From the NCBI GenBank assembly GCA_965240325.2, contig OZ251248.1, positions 124,001-188,000 on the forward strand: DNA of 64,000 nt. Reading direction: 5' to 3'. Numbering within the stretch: position 1 is the first letter of the stretch; each line of letters opens with the position of its first letter. Both the position numbers and the translations under genes were made by a program. The DNA is from Rebecca billardiae RCC1528. Its lineage: Eukaryota > Haptophyta. Shown piece by piece: positions 1 through 10,716 of this stretch. The notes beneath the pieces were generated by a model. It made no database searches. It was not told where the DNA came from and saw nothing but the letters and a program-made list of their open reading frames with translations.

Positions 1-232
1 CGCCCTCGGTCGTCCTGAGCAGGGCAGCGCCCGCCGCCCTCGCAGGCTCGTCAATAATATATTAATAATATATATATAATGATACGACGATCTGCTTATA
101 GTCCGCTCAGTGCCCGCGTCGGCCGCCTGTGTGTACTGCTGGCTGCTGCTTGCTGGCTTCTCGAGACTCCTGCCATCCGACTCAGCACACGTACTCACAT
201 TGCAGCGGCTCAGCCCGCTCCGAGTGTCTGAC
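1..232. other. window edge, no gene seen
   Basis: This is the 3' flank of the bZIP gene. It holds a short TA-rich stretch (about 51-80) and two imperfect copies of a GC-rich phrase (GGCCGCCTGTGTGTACTGCT at 121 and again at 247). The second copy is the coding end of the bZIP gene, so the first looks like a small tandem duplication of the gene's 3' end. No further gene is supported. Confidence 0.4.
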
Positions 233-2477
233 TCAGTGCCCGTCGGCCGCCTGTGTGTACTGCTGCTTGCTCTTCTCGACCCAGCACACGTACTTGGCGA
301 CCTGCGTCGGGTTGAGGATGGTGCGCAGCCCGTTGAGCACGACATGCTGGTTCTGCAGGTGCTCTTCCACCTGCCAGCCACGTCAAGGGGTGGGTAGGGT
401 AGGGTTGGCGGCGGCGGTTAGGGTTTGAGGCATGCGTGGTGTGGCGTGCGGGAAAGCGTCGGCTCGACGGCACACGGCAGCCGAGCGCGCGGCCCGACCA
501 ACCCAACCAACCCTACCCCCTGCCCTACCTTTGCGCGCAGCTCCTCGACCAGCTTGGCGCACGTGACGAGGATCTCGCGGTCGCCGTGCACGTGCGCGCG
601 GTGCTGCGCGAGCGCCTCGAGCTGCGGCGGCGAGAGGCTGAGCTCGGCCGCGATCACGTCGAGCATGTGAGAGCCCACGGACGGGCGGCGCACGCGCGCG
701 GAGGAGGAGTCGGTGGCGTCGGCGGCGGCGGCGGCTGCGGGCTGCTGCGCCTCTGGCGCCGCGCCGCCGCCGGCCGCTGCCGCCGCCGCCGCCGCGTCGG
801 AGCCGTCCGCGCCGCCGTTCGCAGCAGCGCCCGCGTCCGCCGCGGCCGGCGCGGCCGGCGGCTCCGTCACCTGCGGCCAGCCGGGGGCGGAAACCGCAAA
901 AGGAGAACAAATGCAAAAATGCCGAGCGGGCGGGGAGCGCGGAAGGGCGGCGCGCGCGCGGGCGGGAGAGAAGTCGGGTGAGAGCGCGCGCGCGGCGCGG
1001 CAGCCAGCCGCGCCCTGCCGCGCGGCAGGCCAGACGCGGAGCCCGCCGCACTGGCCCCCGCGCGCTCGGCCCGCGCCCCGCCCGGTTGGGTCGCGCACGG
1101 GGAACGGCGGCATGCAGGCGCGCGAGTGACGCGGCCGAGGGCGGGGCCGCGCGCTCGGCCGTGCGAGATGCGCGCGCTGCGCCGAGTGCGCGGCAGCCCT
1201 TCCGCCCCGCAGCAGCTCGCACTCCCTCCCGCCCCACGACCCGCCTCCCCGCTGGCCCGATGCCCCCGATGCCCCCGAGGCCCCTTGCGTGTGCGTGTGC
1301 GTGTGCGTGTGCGTGTGCGTGTGCGTGTGCACTGCACGCCGTGGCATGCAACGGGGTAAGGCGTGCGCGCGCGCGGGTGTGTGTGCTCGTGCGTACCCTA
1401 CCCCTAACCCTACCCCCTAACCCTACCCCCTACCCCGACCCCTAGGTGCGTGCGCGTACCCCTTTGGAGAAGGCGAGTGTGACGAGCGCGGACGGCTCGA
1501 GGATCTCCTCGATGATGTCGAGGTAGCCCAGCATCACCGTCTCGCGCTGCCGCTTCGAGCCCACGTACCTACGCGCGCGAGGGGCGGGGGCGGAGGGGGC
1601 GGGCGGGGGGCCGGTCGGTCGCTCCGGCTCAGCCGAGGCTGGCGGCGCGGCGGCGCGGCGGATGCAGCGCATGTGCGCACGGGCACGCGCGCGCGCACTT
1701 CTCGATCAGCGCGTTCGTCTCGGGCTGCAGCTGCTCCACCGAGCGGCGGCGCAACAGCGTCTCCATCGCGGACAGCTGCGACGCACGCTCCGACTCAGAG
1801 GTGGGCGGCGCGGCCTCGGCCGCGGGGAGCGTGGGCGCGGCGGCGGCGCCGGAGCCGGCGAGCGCGCGCTTGTGCGCGAGCTTCGCCTTCGCCGCGTCGA
1901 TGCGCGCCTGCGCCCGCGCCGCGCGGGCCATCGCCGGCGTGTGCCGCGCGCGCCGCCGCGGTCGGCCGAGGCAGGCGGCGCGCGGCGCGCGCCGGCGCGC
2001 GCGCGCGCGCCACGCGCCGCGGCCGCGCGCGTGGACGGGGCATGGGGCGCACGCCGGCGCGGACGGGCGTCGGCGCGCGGCGCGCACCTGCATCTGCGCC
2101 ACGTCGTCCTCGAGCCCCTGCACGTACGACTTGTGCCGCCGGCGCGCGTCGCGCGCCGCCTGCGCCTTGCGCGCCATCCGCAGCTGCACCTTTGCGTCCT
2201 TCTTGCCCTCGCCGCCGGCGGAGGCGTCGGCGTGCGCGTCGGCGCCGCCGCCGCCCAGCTCGAGGTCGAGGTTGATCCCGCCCCCCGCCGACTCGAGCCC
2301 GGCGAGCAGCCCGTACGGGTCGTCCTTGAGCCCGCCGCCGCCGTCGCCGCTCAGCCCCTTGGCCGAGTCCATCGCCTTCTCGCCCGCGGCCCAGAGGAAG
2401 CATGAGGCGAGGTCGTCGTCGACGAACTCCTGGACCTTGAGCAGGTCGGCCAGCTCGAGCTGCTCCGAGCCGCCCAT
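233..2477 (-). CDS. bZIP transcription factor with conserved algal C-terminal module
   Basis: Probable nuclear DNA-binding factor. Five exons join in phase: 2477-2088, 1907-1699, 1568-1460, 870-529 and 370-233, giving 395 aa. Residues about 99-130 read as a bZIP basic region running into a zipper (AQAARDARRRHKSYVQGLE). This aligns with the plant/algal pattern NREAARKSRLRKKAYVQQLE, but the normally invariant Asn is Lys (about K104) and the Ser is Ala. A heptad-like helix continues into exon 2 (ARIDAAKAKL). Exons 3-5 carry helical blocks, including SKRQRETVMLGYLDIIEEIL and NGLRTILNPTQVAKYVCWVE. The latter resembles the conserved C-terminal region of TGA/DOG1-like and many algal bZIP proteins. 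The N-terminus and exon 4 are rich in Gly and Ala. ATG 2477 is the first Met of the open frame. DNA-binding competence is uncertain because of the Asn replacement. Confidence 0.75.
1285..1331. repeat. (GTGTGC)n microsatellite in bZIP intron 3
   Basis: Seven or so tandem GTGTGC hexamers lie inside the intron between the exons ending at 1460 and starting at 870. Confidence 0.85.
1394..1443. repeat. telomere-like CCCTAA tract in bZIP intron 3
   Basis: Runs of CCCTAACCCTACCCC lie just downstream of the donor of this intron. A second, poorer tract (about 385-428, GGTAGGGTAGGG and GTTAGGGTTT) lies in intron 4. Neither is coding in the spliced model. Confidence 0.8.
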
Positions 2478-2857
2478 GCTGCCCCGCCCCGAGCGCCGCG
2501 CCGCGCGGCTCGTGCACCGACGGCCGCGCTGCGACGCTGCTCGCGCGCGGCGGCCCTGCTGGATCCGCCGAGCCGGCTGGCGGGCGCTCGGCAGCGGCAG
2601 CCCTGCGCGCGCGCGCGAAAGCCGACAAGCCGAAAAGGCGTGAACGGCGGAAAAGAAAAGCCGCCTTGCGCTTGCTTGCGCTTTTCGCCCAGCGCAGGCT
2701 GCGGGGCCTTTTCCGCCCGGGAATCCGACGCCCCGGACTGGCCAAAAAAGATCCGGTGCGGGTGCGGCCGCGCGCGCGGCGAACTCTCGCGTGACTCGCC
2801 AGCCGTCCGGCGTCGCGCCGACCGCCGATCAGTCGATCACCGCTCTCGGCCGCCGCC

Positions 2858-5433
2858 ATGCCCGCGCTGACGTTGATTGCGTGCGCCGCGCTGGCGTTCG
2901 CGCGCCCGGCGCCGTCGGCGACGCGCGGCGGCTCGCGGGCCGGCGCGTGCGCGCGCACCGCCGTGCGCGCCGCCGCGCCCCGCCCCGACGTGCGCGAGCG
3001 CGACGCCGCCGCGCGCCGCGAGCTGCTGCGCGCGGGCGCCGGGTTTGCGCTCGCGTCCGCGGCGCAGCTCGGCTGCGCGCCGCCGCCGCCGGCGTGGGCG
3101 GCGAGCTCGCTGAACAAGGCGTCGAGCGCGGGGTCGGCGGTGAACAAGGACCCCGACTCCCTCCTCCGCTACGGCCTGCCCATCTCCCAGCCCGACATCC
3201 GCTCGATCCAGAAGGAGCTCGAGGAGTCGAAGCCAAACTGCTTGAAGGCGCTCTGGTCCAAGGCGCTGGGCAACGTGCAGAAGGCGCGCGGCGTGCTCAA
3301 GGCGAAGGGGGAGAAGATCCAGGCCGCCGTCGCGCCCGAGCGCAAGGCCGACGCCGCCGACGCCGCCGCCAAGCTCGGCAGCGCGATGGACGCGCTCGAG
3401 GTGGCCATCACCAAGCTGGACGCGGTGCGCGCAACCCTACCCCCAACCCTACCCCCAACCCTGCCCTGCCCCCAACCCTACGCTGCTTCGTCGCCGCGCC
3501 CGGAACACGCTTGTACTGGCCGTTTGCGCGCGTGCCCGCATGCACACACCGCGCGCCGGGCGCGCCGGGCGCGCCGCGCCGCGCCACTGACTGCCGGCGC
3601 CGCGCCGCGCGCCCGCGCGCCGCGCGCACGCGCGCGCACCGCCTGCAGGATGCGGCGGTGGCCGCGCAGACGCAGGCGGTGGGGCTGGTTGGCGCGATCG
3701 AGGAGGCGATGGTGGCGGGATTCCCGTATCAGGTGCGGCGCGGGGCGCCGCGCGCCTAAGGCGCGGGCGCGCGGGCTGGCGGCGCGGGCGCGTGGGCGCG
3801 GGCGTTGGCGCGCGGCAGCGCGGCGCGGTTGCGCAGCCAGCCGGGGTGTGCGCGGCGCGGCTGCCGGCGGGTGGGCAGATTGCGATCTCCGCCGCGGAGG
3901 TCGTGGCAGGGCCGGCTAGGCGGGCTGGGCCGCGCGCCCGGAGCCGGCCGGCCGTTGGGCCGCGCCGCGCTGCGTGCCGAGCGCGCGCCACGGTGCCGCC
4001 GCGTGTGGGCGTGTGGCGGTGCCCTGCGCGTGAGGCCGCGCGCCGCGCGCGCGCCGGGCGGCGGGGCGGCTGGCCGAGCGGCGCGCGGCCGAGCGCTCTC
4101 ACACGCGCGCGAGCCCCGCCGCCTCTCGCCCACGCCACGCCCCCCGGACTCTCCCCTTCCCGGACTCCCACCCCGGACTCTCCCCGCAGATTCCGGACGA
4201 GTTCGACGCGCTGCCGCGGCTGCTCGGCCGCGCGAGCGTTGAGCTTGTGCTCTCGCGCGGGCCCAGGTCGGAGGAGAAGACGTTCGACGTGGGCGGTGCG
4301 CGCGCGGGGCCGCGCCCCGCCCCCGCCATCGTTCCGGGGAGGACGGCGGGGGGGTCGAGCACGGCTGGAGCGAGGGCGGCGCCGGTGCCCGTGTTGACGC
4401 GCGCACCGCGCACCGCCCACCGCCCACCTCCGCGCCCGCGCCCGCGCCCGCCGCCGCGCTGCGCGCCCGCGCTCTCCCCCCGCCCACGCCGGGCCCCGGC
4501 AGGCGAGTTGGCGCAGACCATCCGCGTGGTGCTGCTGCTCGACGGGTACAACGCGCCGCTCACCGCGGGCAACTTCGTCGACCTCGTCAAGAAGGGCTTC
4601 TACACCGGCATGGAGATTCAGCGCTCAGACGGTGAGGGGATGTAGGGGTTGGGTTTTGGGTTTTGGGTTAGGGTGAGGGTTAGGGTTAGGGCGCCCCGGA
4701 GCGCCCCGCCTGCCCCGCGCCCGCCGCGTGACCGCTTGAGCCGCCGCGGCACCCGCGCGCCCGCACCCCCTACCGTACCCTACCCTACCCTGCCCTGCGC
4801 CGTGCAGGCTTTGTGGTGCAGACGGGCGACCCGCGCGGCATCGAGCCGTCCGACGAGTCCGCGCCCAACGGCTACCAAGTCGACGGCAAGACGCGCAACG
4901 TGCCGCTCGAAGTGTTCCCAGTCGGCGCCAAGGCGCCTGTGTACGGCGCCACATTTGACGAGGAGGGCTACGGAGGCGCCGCCGCGACGATCCCGTTCCA
5001 GGTGCGGGCTGGGGGGCAGGGCTGGGGGCAGGGTGAGGATGGCGCGGGCGGGCGAGAGCAGGCGAGCGCGGAGAGCGGGAGGGCGGGCGGGCGGCGCGAG
5101 CGCCGGCGGCGGACGCGCCCCGCACCGCGCGCGGCGCGCGCATGCACGCTCACGCGCCGCGCCTCCGCCGCGCGCGCGCGCACGCCCCAGGCGTACGGCG
5201 CGCTCGGCATGGCGCGCGAGGAGTACTCGGCGGACTCGGCGTCGTCGCAGTGGTTCTGGCTGCTCTTCGACTCGGACCTCACGCCCGCGGGCAAGAACCT
5301 GCTCGACGGCCGTTACGCGTGCTTCGGTTACACCATCGACGGGCAGGACCAGCTGCGTGCTGTCAAGGTGGGCGACGTGATCAAGAGCGCCAAGCTGCTC
5401 TCCGGCGGCGACAAGCTGGTCGCGGGCAAGTAA
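2858..5433 (+). CDS. CYP38: thylakoid-lumen cyclophilin-type PPIase (CYP38/TLP40-like)
   Basis: Probable thylakoid-lumen peptidyl-prolyl isomerase-like protein. The plant family is needed for photosystem II assembly. Six exons: 2858-3424, 3649-3732, 4190-4295, 4503-4631, 4808-5001 and 5191-5433, giving 440 aa. The leader is tripartite: a hydrophobic signal ending ALAFARP (Phe at the expected position for a red complex plastid), an Ala/Arg transit region, then a Tat-type signal with RR at residues 53-54 followed by a hydrophobic stretch and an AWA cleavage site near residue 81. Residues about 100-220 form the helical N-domain of CYP38. The C-terminal cyclophilin-like domain starts near residue 250 and holds the family blocks [34 protein letters not shown], and [11 protein letters not shown]. 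All exon joins preserve phase. As in plant CYP38, canonical catalytic residues look only partly kept, so enzymatic activity is not assured. Confidence 0.92.
3433..3482. repeat. telomere-like tract in CYP38 intron 1
   Basis: Repeated AACCCTACCCCC units sit directly after the intron 1 donor, in CCCTAA orientation on the coding strand. Confidence 0.8.
4643..4692. repeat. telomere-like tract in CYP38 intron 4
   Basis: GGGTTTTGGGTTAGGG and GGGTTAGGGTTAGGG lie just after the donor of intron 4. The orientation is TTAGGG on the coding strand, opposite to intron 1 of the same gene. Confidence 0.85.
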
Positions 5434-5654
5434 GCGGCGGGGGCGCGCGAGCGAGGCGTCGCGGCTGCCCGCCCACGCGCTCGGGACTCTGCCATCGTCA
5501 GCACTCTCGGAGCGAGCGCGATCGATTAGGCGGCCGCGCCACTTAGTCCGTGACGACGGGTGGCGTCCGACCGCCCGCGCTGGGCGTCGCGCAGACCGCG
5601 CTGACAGCGCAGTAGCGCCATATATCATCAGCTACTATATATATATATATACAT
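5434..5654. other. intergenic, 3' flank of CYP38-like gene
   Basis: No gene seen. A short (TA)n run (about 5635-5651) directly precedes the inverted-repeat element starting at 5655. Confidence 0.5.
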
Positions 5655-6677
5655 CCCCTTACCGCAGGTTGCTTCCGTATACGAAGCAAAGATGATGGGT
5701 TCGCCCCCGCGGCGGGTGCGTGCTCGGCGGGCAGGTGGACGCCGCGAGAGGGGCGCGCGATGCGGCTGAGAGGGCATGGCTTCACTCGTGAGCATGTTCG
5801 TGGGCCACCCAAGCCTCATCGCCGCCGCCCTCCCCCTTCTCCGGTGCCACGGCGTCCGCCAAACGGAGTGCCAAACGAGTGTTCGAGCACGCCCAGAAGC
5901 AAAGTTTTGAGGGGTGCTCAGTTCGCCTCTGAGGTGCTCGTATCGCTGCGGGATGGTGCCGCACGCGGTACCGCATCAGGCGGGGTGAAGGACGTCACCC
6001 GCCGGTCGGCTCTCGGTCTGCCAGTCAGTGCCTGTGGTGCTCGGACGCTGCTCTCCGAGCTCGAGATCCATCATGCGGCTTCCTGTGTGACGTCGGCAAT
6101 GAGGAGGGTGTACTTGCGCAGCGGGGCGCGCGCGTCGCGCATGTGATCGACACCGAAACAGACGAAGAAGCATGACCGCCCATCCCGCCGAGCTCCTGGC
6201 TGACTTGCACTCGGCAATCACGCCGCGCGCGCGGCCTGCGGCTGCTGCGTGCGGCAAGCCGCCAAGCGTGTCACGCGTGACTGGCAGGTGAGTGAGTTCA
6301 GCGCGACGAGTCAGGTGAACGCGCGCAGACCAGCGCGTGCAGTACGTACACCGCCTACAGCCATCTCGACCGATCGCCTACCTGCCTGAAGCAGCTGCAA
6401 GGCGTGCAGCCGGGTGTCGCGGGCACACGGCCAGCCTGGCGGGCACGACACGCCCGTACGGCAGCTCGGCGCGCTGCCGCGCGATGCCATCGTGGAGGCA
6501 TTGTAGCTGGAGGGACCAGTCTGGCGGCTGTCTGAGGGTAGCTAGACCTAAGACCATGCCTGCACAGTGTCATGCGGCGTTCAGCGCCCAAAGGCGCCCT
6601 GACTGGCCGCAGGGCGCCCTCAGCGGACGCCGTCAACTTTGCTTCCATACGAAGCAAAGTGAACTGCGGTGAAGGGG
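5655..6677. mobile_element. candidate non-autonomous inverted-repeat element (about 1.02 kb)
   Basis: The left end at 5655 reads CCCCTTACCGCAGGTTGCTT. The right end at 6677, read on the minus strand, starts CCCCTTCACCGCAGTTCACT. With small gaps the similarity runs about 35 bases from each end, through GCTTC and GTAT. Each end also carries a nested hairpin: 5669-5675 with 5683-5689 (TTGCTTC/GAAGCAA), and a perfect 10-base stem 6636-6645 with 6651-6660 (ACTTTGCTTC/GAAGCAAAGT) around a 5-base loop. A further GAAGCAAAG occurs at about 5895. The interior has only short ORFs with no recognised transposase, so it would be non-autonomous. The flanks are TA-rich, and a target-site duplication cannot be defined beyond a possible 2-base AT. 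Confidence 0.55.
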
Positions 6678-7562
6678 ATAGCTGAATATATCGGTCGTCG
6701 CCCGGCCCGTGCTCGCGCTGTATCTCGGATGCGCGTTGACGTCAGCGGTACCGGGTATTCCGCGGGATGCCGCGGCGCGCGCCCCGGAACAGTGGCACGC
6801 GGTAGTTATTCATCACTTATAGCAGCATATATCTATATATATATATATATATAGATAGTATCATCAGAACTGGACGGCAGTCACTGGGACGGGCGCGGCG
6901 TGATAGTATCGATGTGACGCACGCCACCCACGGCCGCCTCTGATCAGCGGCACGATCGACTGCTCGACGACGACGCGACCAGACGTGCCGCCGCTAGGCG
7001 CTACCGTGCCGTAGTGAGTATAGCTCGCTGACTGCTGCCTGACGACGGCGCCAGTCGACGCAGGAAGTACACACCGTATAAGTAGTATACTACACTAGTA
7101 CACTACGACTTACAGTGCGACGATACTTAGACTGCGCTATACTACGTACTACGACGGCGCGCAGCCCGCGGTCACTGGCGGTGGCCGCCGCAGGCCACTC
7201 GGGCACCGCGCCGCCCGCGCGGCCGCGGCGGCTCGGGACCGGGCTCGGCCGGCGGCCGGACGCGCGCGCCGGTCTCAGAGTCTCAGACTCACGTCCGTGT
7301 GCGTCGATCTCCGGCAGACTCCGCGGTGTGACGGACAGGCGGCCGGGCGTCAGGGGCTGACCGGGCGGCGGCGCGCTCAGATAGTCAGATATGACAACGC
7401 GTCACGCGCCAATATTGATATATATTGATGAGCGGGTCGTAGCCGGGCGCGACTAGCTGCGCGATATAGCTGCTGCTAGCTCAGCCCGCGCGGTACTGCT
7501 GGTGTCCGGCCGCCGCCTAGCCGGGCGCCGCCGGCCCGCCGACGTGATTAACTCGTCTAATA
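6678..7562. other. intergenic, no gene seen
   Basis: A short palindromic TA tract (about 6824-6857) and scattered TATACTAC-like phrases are present. There is no supported reading frame and nothing else recognisable. Confidence 0.5.
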
Positions 7563-7875
7563 ATGGCACCCTATCACAGTGAACACGCCCCAGCGGCGGA
7601 GCGGACAAACAAAACTGCTTGGGAACCGGCCGATTTGGCAGGGCGATGGCGGGATCTCAGTCTTCCGCCCGAGGCCTTCCGCCGTCGCTCGGCCGCTCTA
7701 GCCGGGCCCACGGGCACGATCATCCGTGGGCCCATCCCGTACTGGGCGGACCGTATAGCTGGCCATTACATGGGACACTAGCTCGGGTGTCGCGCCACGA
7801 CTCTGCCACGAGAAGAGCCCGCGTCCGAAGCAGGCGTGTTCGAGCTCGCAGCAGCACGCGACCGACATGTGATGC

Positions 7876-8445
7876 TTGCTCCCACCCGTCCCGATGGATG
7901 GCGGGCCTGGGTGGCTATCTGAGTGGGTGATTGGGTGCCAAGACTTGCCCGCATGCCTCTTCGGGACGGCTGGAAATGTCTCGCCCCCAATATCCTCCAC
8001 CTCAAAAGTGCTGCACTTTTTTGGGCTCGAGCGGCACATCGAGCGCATGCCCGTCGGGTCACATCCTCAAGCAATCAAGGCGCACTTGAGCGTTGTTTGT
8101 GACGCGCCTGGTGTCCAGATGTCCATCGAGTGCGTGCTTCTTGTCCGACCTGGCGGTCCATGCCTTCACGTCTACGATGTTTATGGATCGGACGCAGGTG
8201 ATGGACTGCTGCGAGAGCTCTGGACACCGACGGCCAGTACACCAGGCGAATGGTGCCGACCATGGCTGACGGTGCGTGTGCCTGCACACTTCGGGCGTGC
8301 TTTCGAGCGCCCGCCTCCCCGACCGCCAGCGCCTCTACTTCCCACGCTAGGGCTGCATGATTCCCACCCAGTTTTGTGCTCATGCAATGATGCCGCCTGC
8401 GCGGCCCCGTCTGCGCACGCGCGCAGAACAGCTCGTTTGCGCTGA
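7876..8445 (+). CDS. hypothetical ORF, unassigned
   Basis: A 189-codon open frame with a less biased amino-acid composition than the shadow frames around it. The central part (about residues 60-140) is balanced in hydrophobic and polar residues, with phrases such as IECVLLVRPGGPCLHVYDVYG. The C-terminal 50 residues become Pro/Ala/Arg-rich and look non-coding. I recognise no family, see no signal peptide, and cannot define introns. It could be an exon of a gene extending to either side (open frames continue to about 9200 without a clear choice) or a relic of a transposon. It lies in a gene-poor stretch between two candidate repeats. Treat as weak. Confidence 0.25.
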   Translation: MLPPVPMDGGPGWLSEWVIGCQDLPACLFGTAGNVSPPISSTSKVLHFFGLERHIERMPVGSHPQAIKAHLSVVCDAPGVQMSIECVLLVRPGGPCLHVYDVYGSDAGDGLLRELWTPTASTPGEWCRPWLTVRVPAHFGRAFERPPPRPPAPLLPTLGLHDSHPVLCSCNDAACAAPSAHARRTARLR

Positions 8446-9675
8446 CTCAGGGCGACCTGAGCGAGCTTGACTACCTCCACGACCTCGTTGCGCACTTGCG
8501 CACTCGACGACGTGCCGAGGTCGCGGTTCTGCCGATGGTTGCATCTCGTTCAGGCGCACATCACAGCCGTGTGCATCAGTCGGATGACCGTGACGAATGC
8601 GAGCAGCTCAGCGAGGCACGACCATGCCCAGTCGGGTGCGCTTTGGGGTGCCGGGCGAGTGCGAAGGCCTCGCATTCCACGATTCACATCGCTCACGTCA
8701 CCCTCTCTGCGTCGACCCACTGCCCACGCGCTTCGCGCGCCGTCGCGCAGATCACTGCTCATCAGCTTGCAGCTCAAAGGAGGCGATGCGGTCGCGGCAG
8801 TGCGCTGGCTCGTCGAGCTGACGTGCCGCGGTCGCGGCAGCTGGGCGCCAGCTTGGCAGCTCGTGTGCGCTCTTCTTCCGCGAGCAGCTGCCGGCCTGCT
8901 TCAGCTTTGTGGGCAAGCGCGCGCGATGTCTTTCCGCGGGAGTGCGCAGGGTGCAGCTGCGGCAGCAAACGCATCGTGCTCGAGCAGCGCGCGAGGAGGC
9001 GGCACGGGCGATTCGAGGCTCATTCGAGTCGCGGTGACTCTGCCAGGGCATATACTCTCCACACCTCACCTACCGAGCTGGACCCTGTCTTCGCTTCCTC
9101 CAGCGATCCGCGCGCGCACACGCGGTGTTGACAGCTCGATCAGCCAGTCTCGGTGCCGTTCGGCGCCGAGCTCGAGGACGGGCAGGGCGAGCAGCTGCGC
9201 TGGCATGAGAGCTCTCTGACGCTTCTGACAGGGCGCTATGCGTGTCTAGCTGTCCGCTGACATGTCCCAGTCGCCGCAGGCCCTCCGTGGGCTCGGCCAT
9301 CGAGCCTCATGCGAGCGACCCGCGAGGCGGGCGTCCGCCATTTTGTTTGTCCGCTTCGCCGCTGGGCATAACTGACGAGACGCATACGGCATATGCACTT
9401 ATGCTCGCCTGCTGAGTGCTGGGCGTGTGATCGGTCGTCGGCCGCCTGCCGCCCGGACTGCTTGAGTGGGCGCTGAGCAGTAGTCGATCGAATAGCAGCC
9501 GCGGCGCGCTCATCATCGTCGCGCACGCGTCCCGGCCGAATGACCGTTGTGAGCACGCGCCGACTGCCAGCACTGGCAGCAGTCCCGGTGCCGCGGCCGA
9601 GACATCGTCGCCTGCTCAGCAACCCTGCGTGACTCAGCAGCACGCGCCGCGCACGGACCACGCGCCCCACGCGCG
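8446..9675. other. unresolved region with overlapping open frames
   Basis: All three plus-strand frames are open for 60-250 codons here, but none resembles a known protein and no phase-consistent splicing could be chosen. It may be an extension of the hypothetical gene at 7876 or non-coding. From about 9230 on it is the 3' flank of the profilin-like gene. Confidence 0.35.
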
Positions 9676-10134
9676 TCAGAAGTCGATGCTCACGAGCTGC
9701 TCCGCGAAGCGCTCGACCTGCGGGATCGCCTCGGCGGCGAGCGCCGGCTCGGCGTATGTCGCGACGATGAGCAGCCGGTTGGTCTTGACGACGAGGATGC
9801 CGCCGTCGGTCTGCATCGAGGTGAGCCGGCCGTAGAAGGAGTGCGGCTGCACGCTCGTCACCATGTACTGCGAGCCCGACGCGTACACGTAGTCCCGGTG
9901 CAAGGTGCCCGCGAGCGTGCGCTCGAGGATCGTCGCCGCCTCGTGCGCCCGCAGCGTCAGACCCTTCTGCACGAGCACGATCGACTTCTTCGACGGTGTG
10001 GTCTCGACCGGCGCAAGCGGGAGGACGGCCACGCCCTGCACGATCTTCGAGTCGCTCACGAGCGCGTGCGCGTATCTCTCGATCGCCTTGGTCGCCGAGG
10101 CCGTCGCCGCGTCGACGGCCTGCGGCGCCGGCAT
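9676..10134 (-). CDS. profilin-like protein
   Basis: Intronless, 152 aa, starting at the Met of MPAPQAVDAA (10134). Profilins are small actin-monomer and polyproline-binding cytoplasmic proteins. The C-terminal two thirds follows the profilin fold order: YVYASGSQYMVTS (the G-x-x-Y/F-M-V block), HSFYGR, GGILVVKTNRLLIVATY (the strong GGxxVVKT block, then hydrophobic strands) and a final helix QVERFAEQLV. The N-terminal third is divergent and somewhat longer than in a typical 125-135 aa profilin. An upstream extension in the same frame is Arg/Pro-rich and was not included. Actin binding is inferred only from the fold pattern. Confidence 0.6.
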   Translation of the reverse strand: MPAPQAVDAATASATKAIERYAHALVSDSKIVQGVAVLPLAPVETTPSKKSIVLVQKGLTLRAHEAATILERTLAGTLHRDYVYASGSQYMVTSVQPHSFYGRLTSMQTDGGILVVKTNRLLIVATYAEPALAAEAIPQVERFAEQLVSIDF

Positions 10135-10716
10135 CGTGCGACTTCCAGCTCGGTCGTCCAGCGGAGCGGGTGCGCAGTGCGCACTGGGCACGGCGTGACG
10201 GCGACGACTGGCCGGCCGCCTGCCTGGCTGCCTGGCAGCCGGACCCAGCGTGCGGAAACATTCCAACGGGGAAGGGCCTTCCGCCGCGCGCCTGGTCGCC
10301 TTGGCCTCGGTCAGTCGGTCTGGCTCCAGCAAGCGACCACGGAGACGGCGCAAGTGCGAAGCGGATGCGCGCCTGCTGAGCGGCATCTATCGCCTGCCAG
10401 CCGCCCAGCCCAGACGGTGCGCTCGCTGGCGCCGTTCCAGTCCCCAAGTGACGTCGCGGCCCGACGCTGACCGACCCGGCCCGTCGCATGAGCAGCCCTC
10501 AGCATAGATTAGATCTGAGCGCCATCGTGACGATCCATCAGGCTAACAGCGGGGTGAGTGTGTACTGCACTGCTACGCCGCACAGCGCGCAGCAGAGGCT
10601 GCGCGACCACCCGCCGTCTTCATCAGCACACGAGCACCGGGTCGGCGGGCGACTTGTCCATGGGCTGCAGGCGCTCGGCAGCACTGACGGCGCGTCTGCA
10701 ACGCCGACCGGTACGG
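10135..10716. other. intergenic between profilin-like and cupin genes
   Basis: This should hold the promoter of the profilin-like gene and the 3' end of the upstream cupin gene, both on the minus strand. No further gene is supported. Confidence 0.5.

Noticed and set aside
383-1351. Long minus-strand frames across the first kilobase
   Set aside because: They run through introns of the bZIP gene and translate a GTGTGC microsatellite. Only the parts consistent with splicing and the bZIP C-terminal module were kept.
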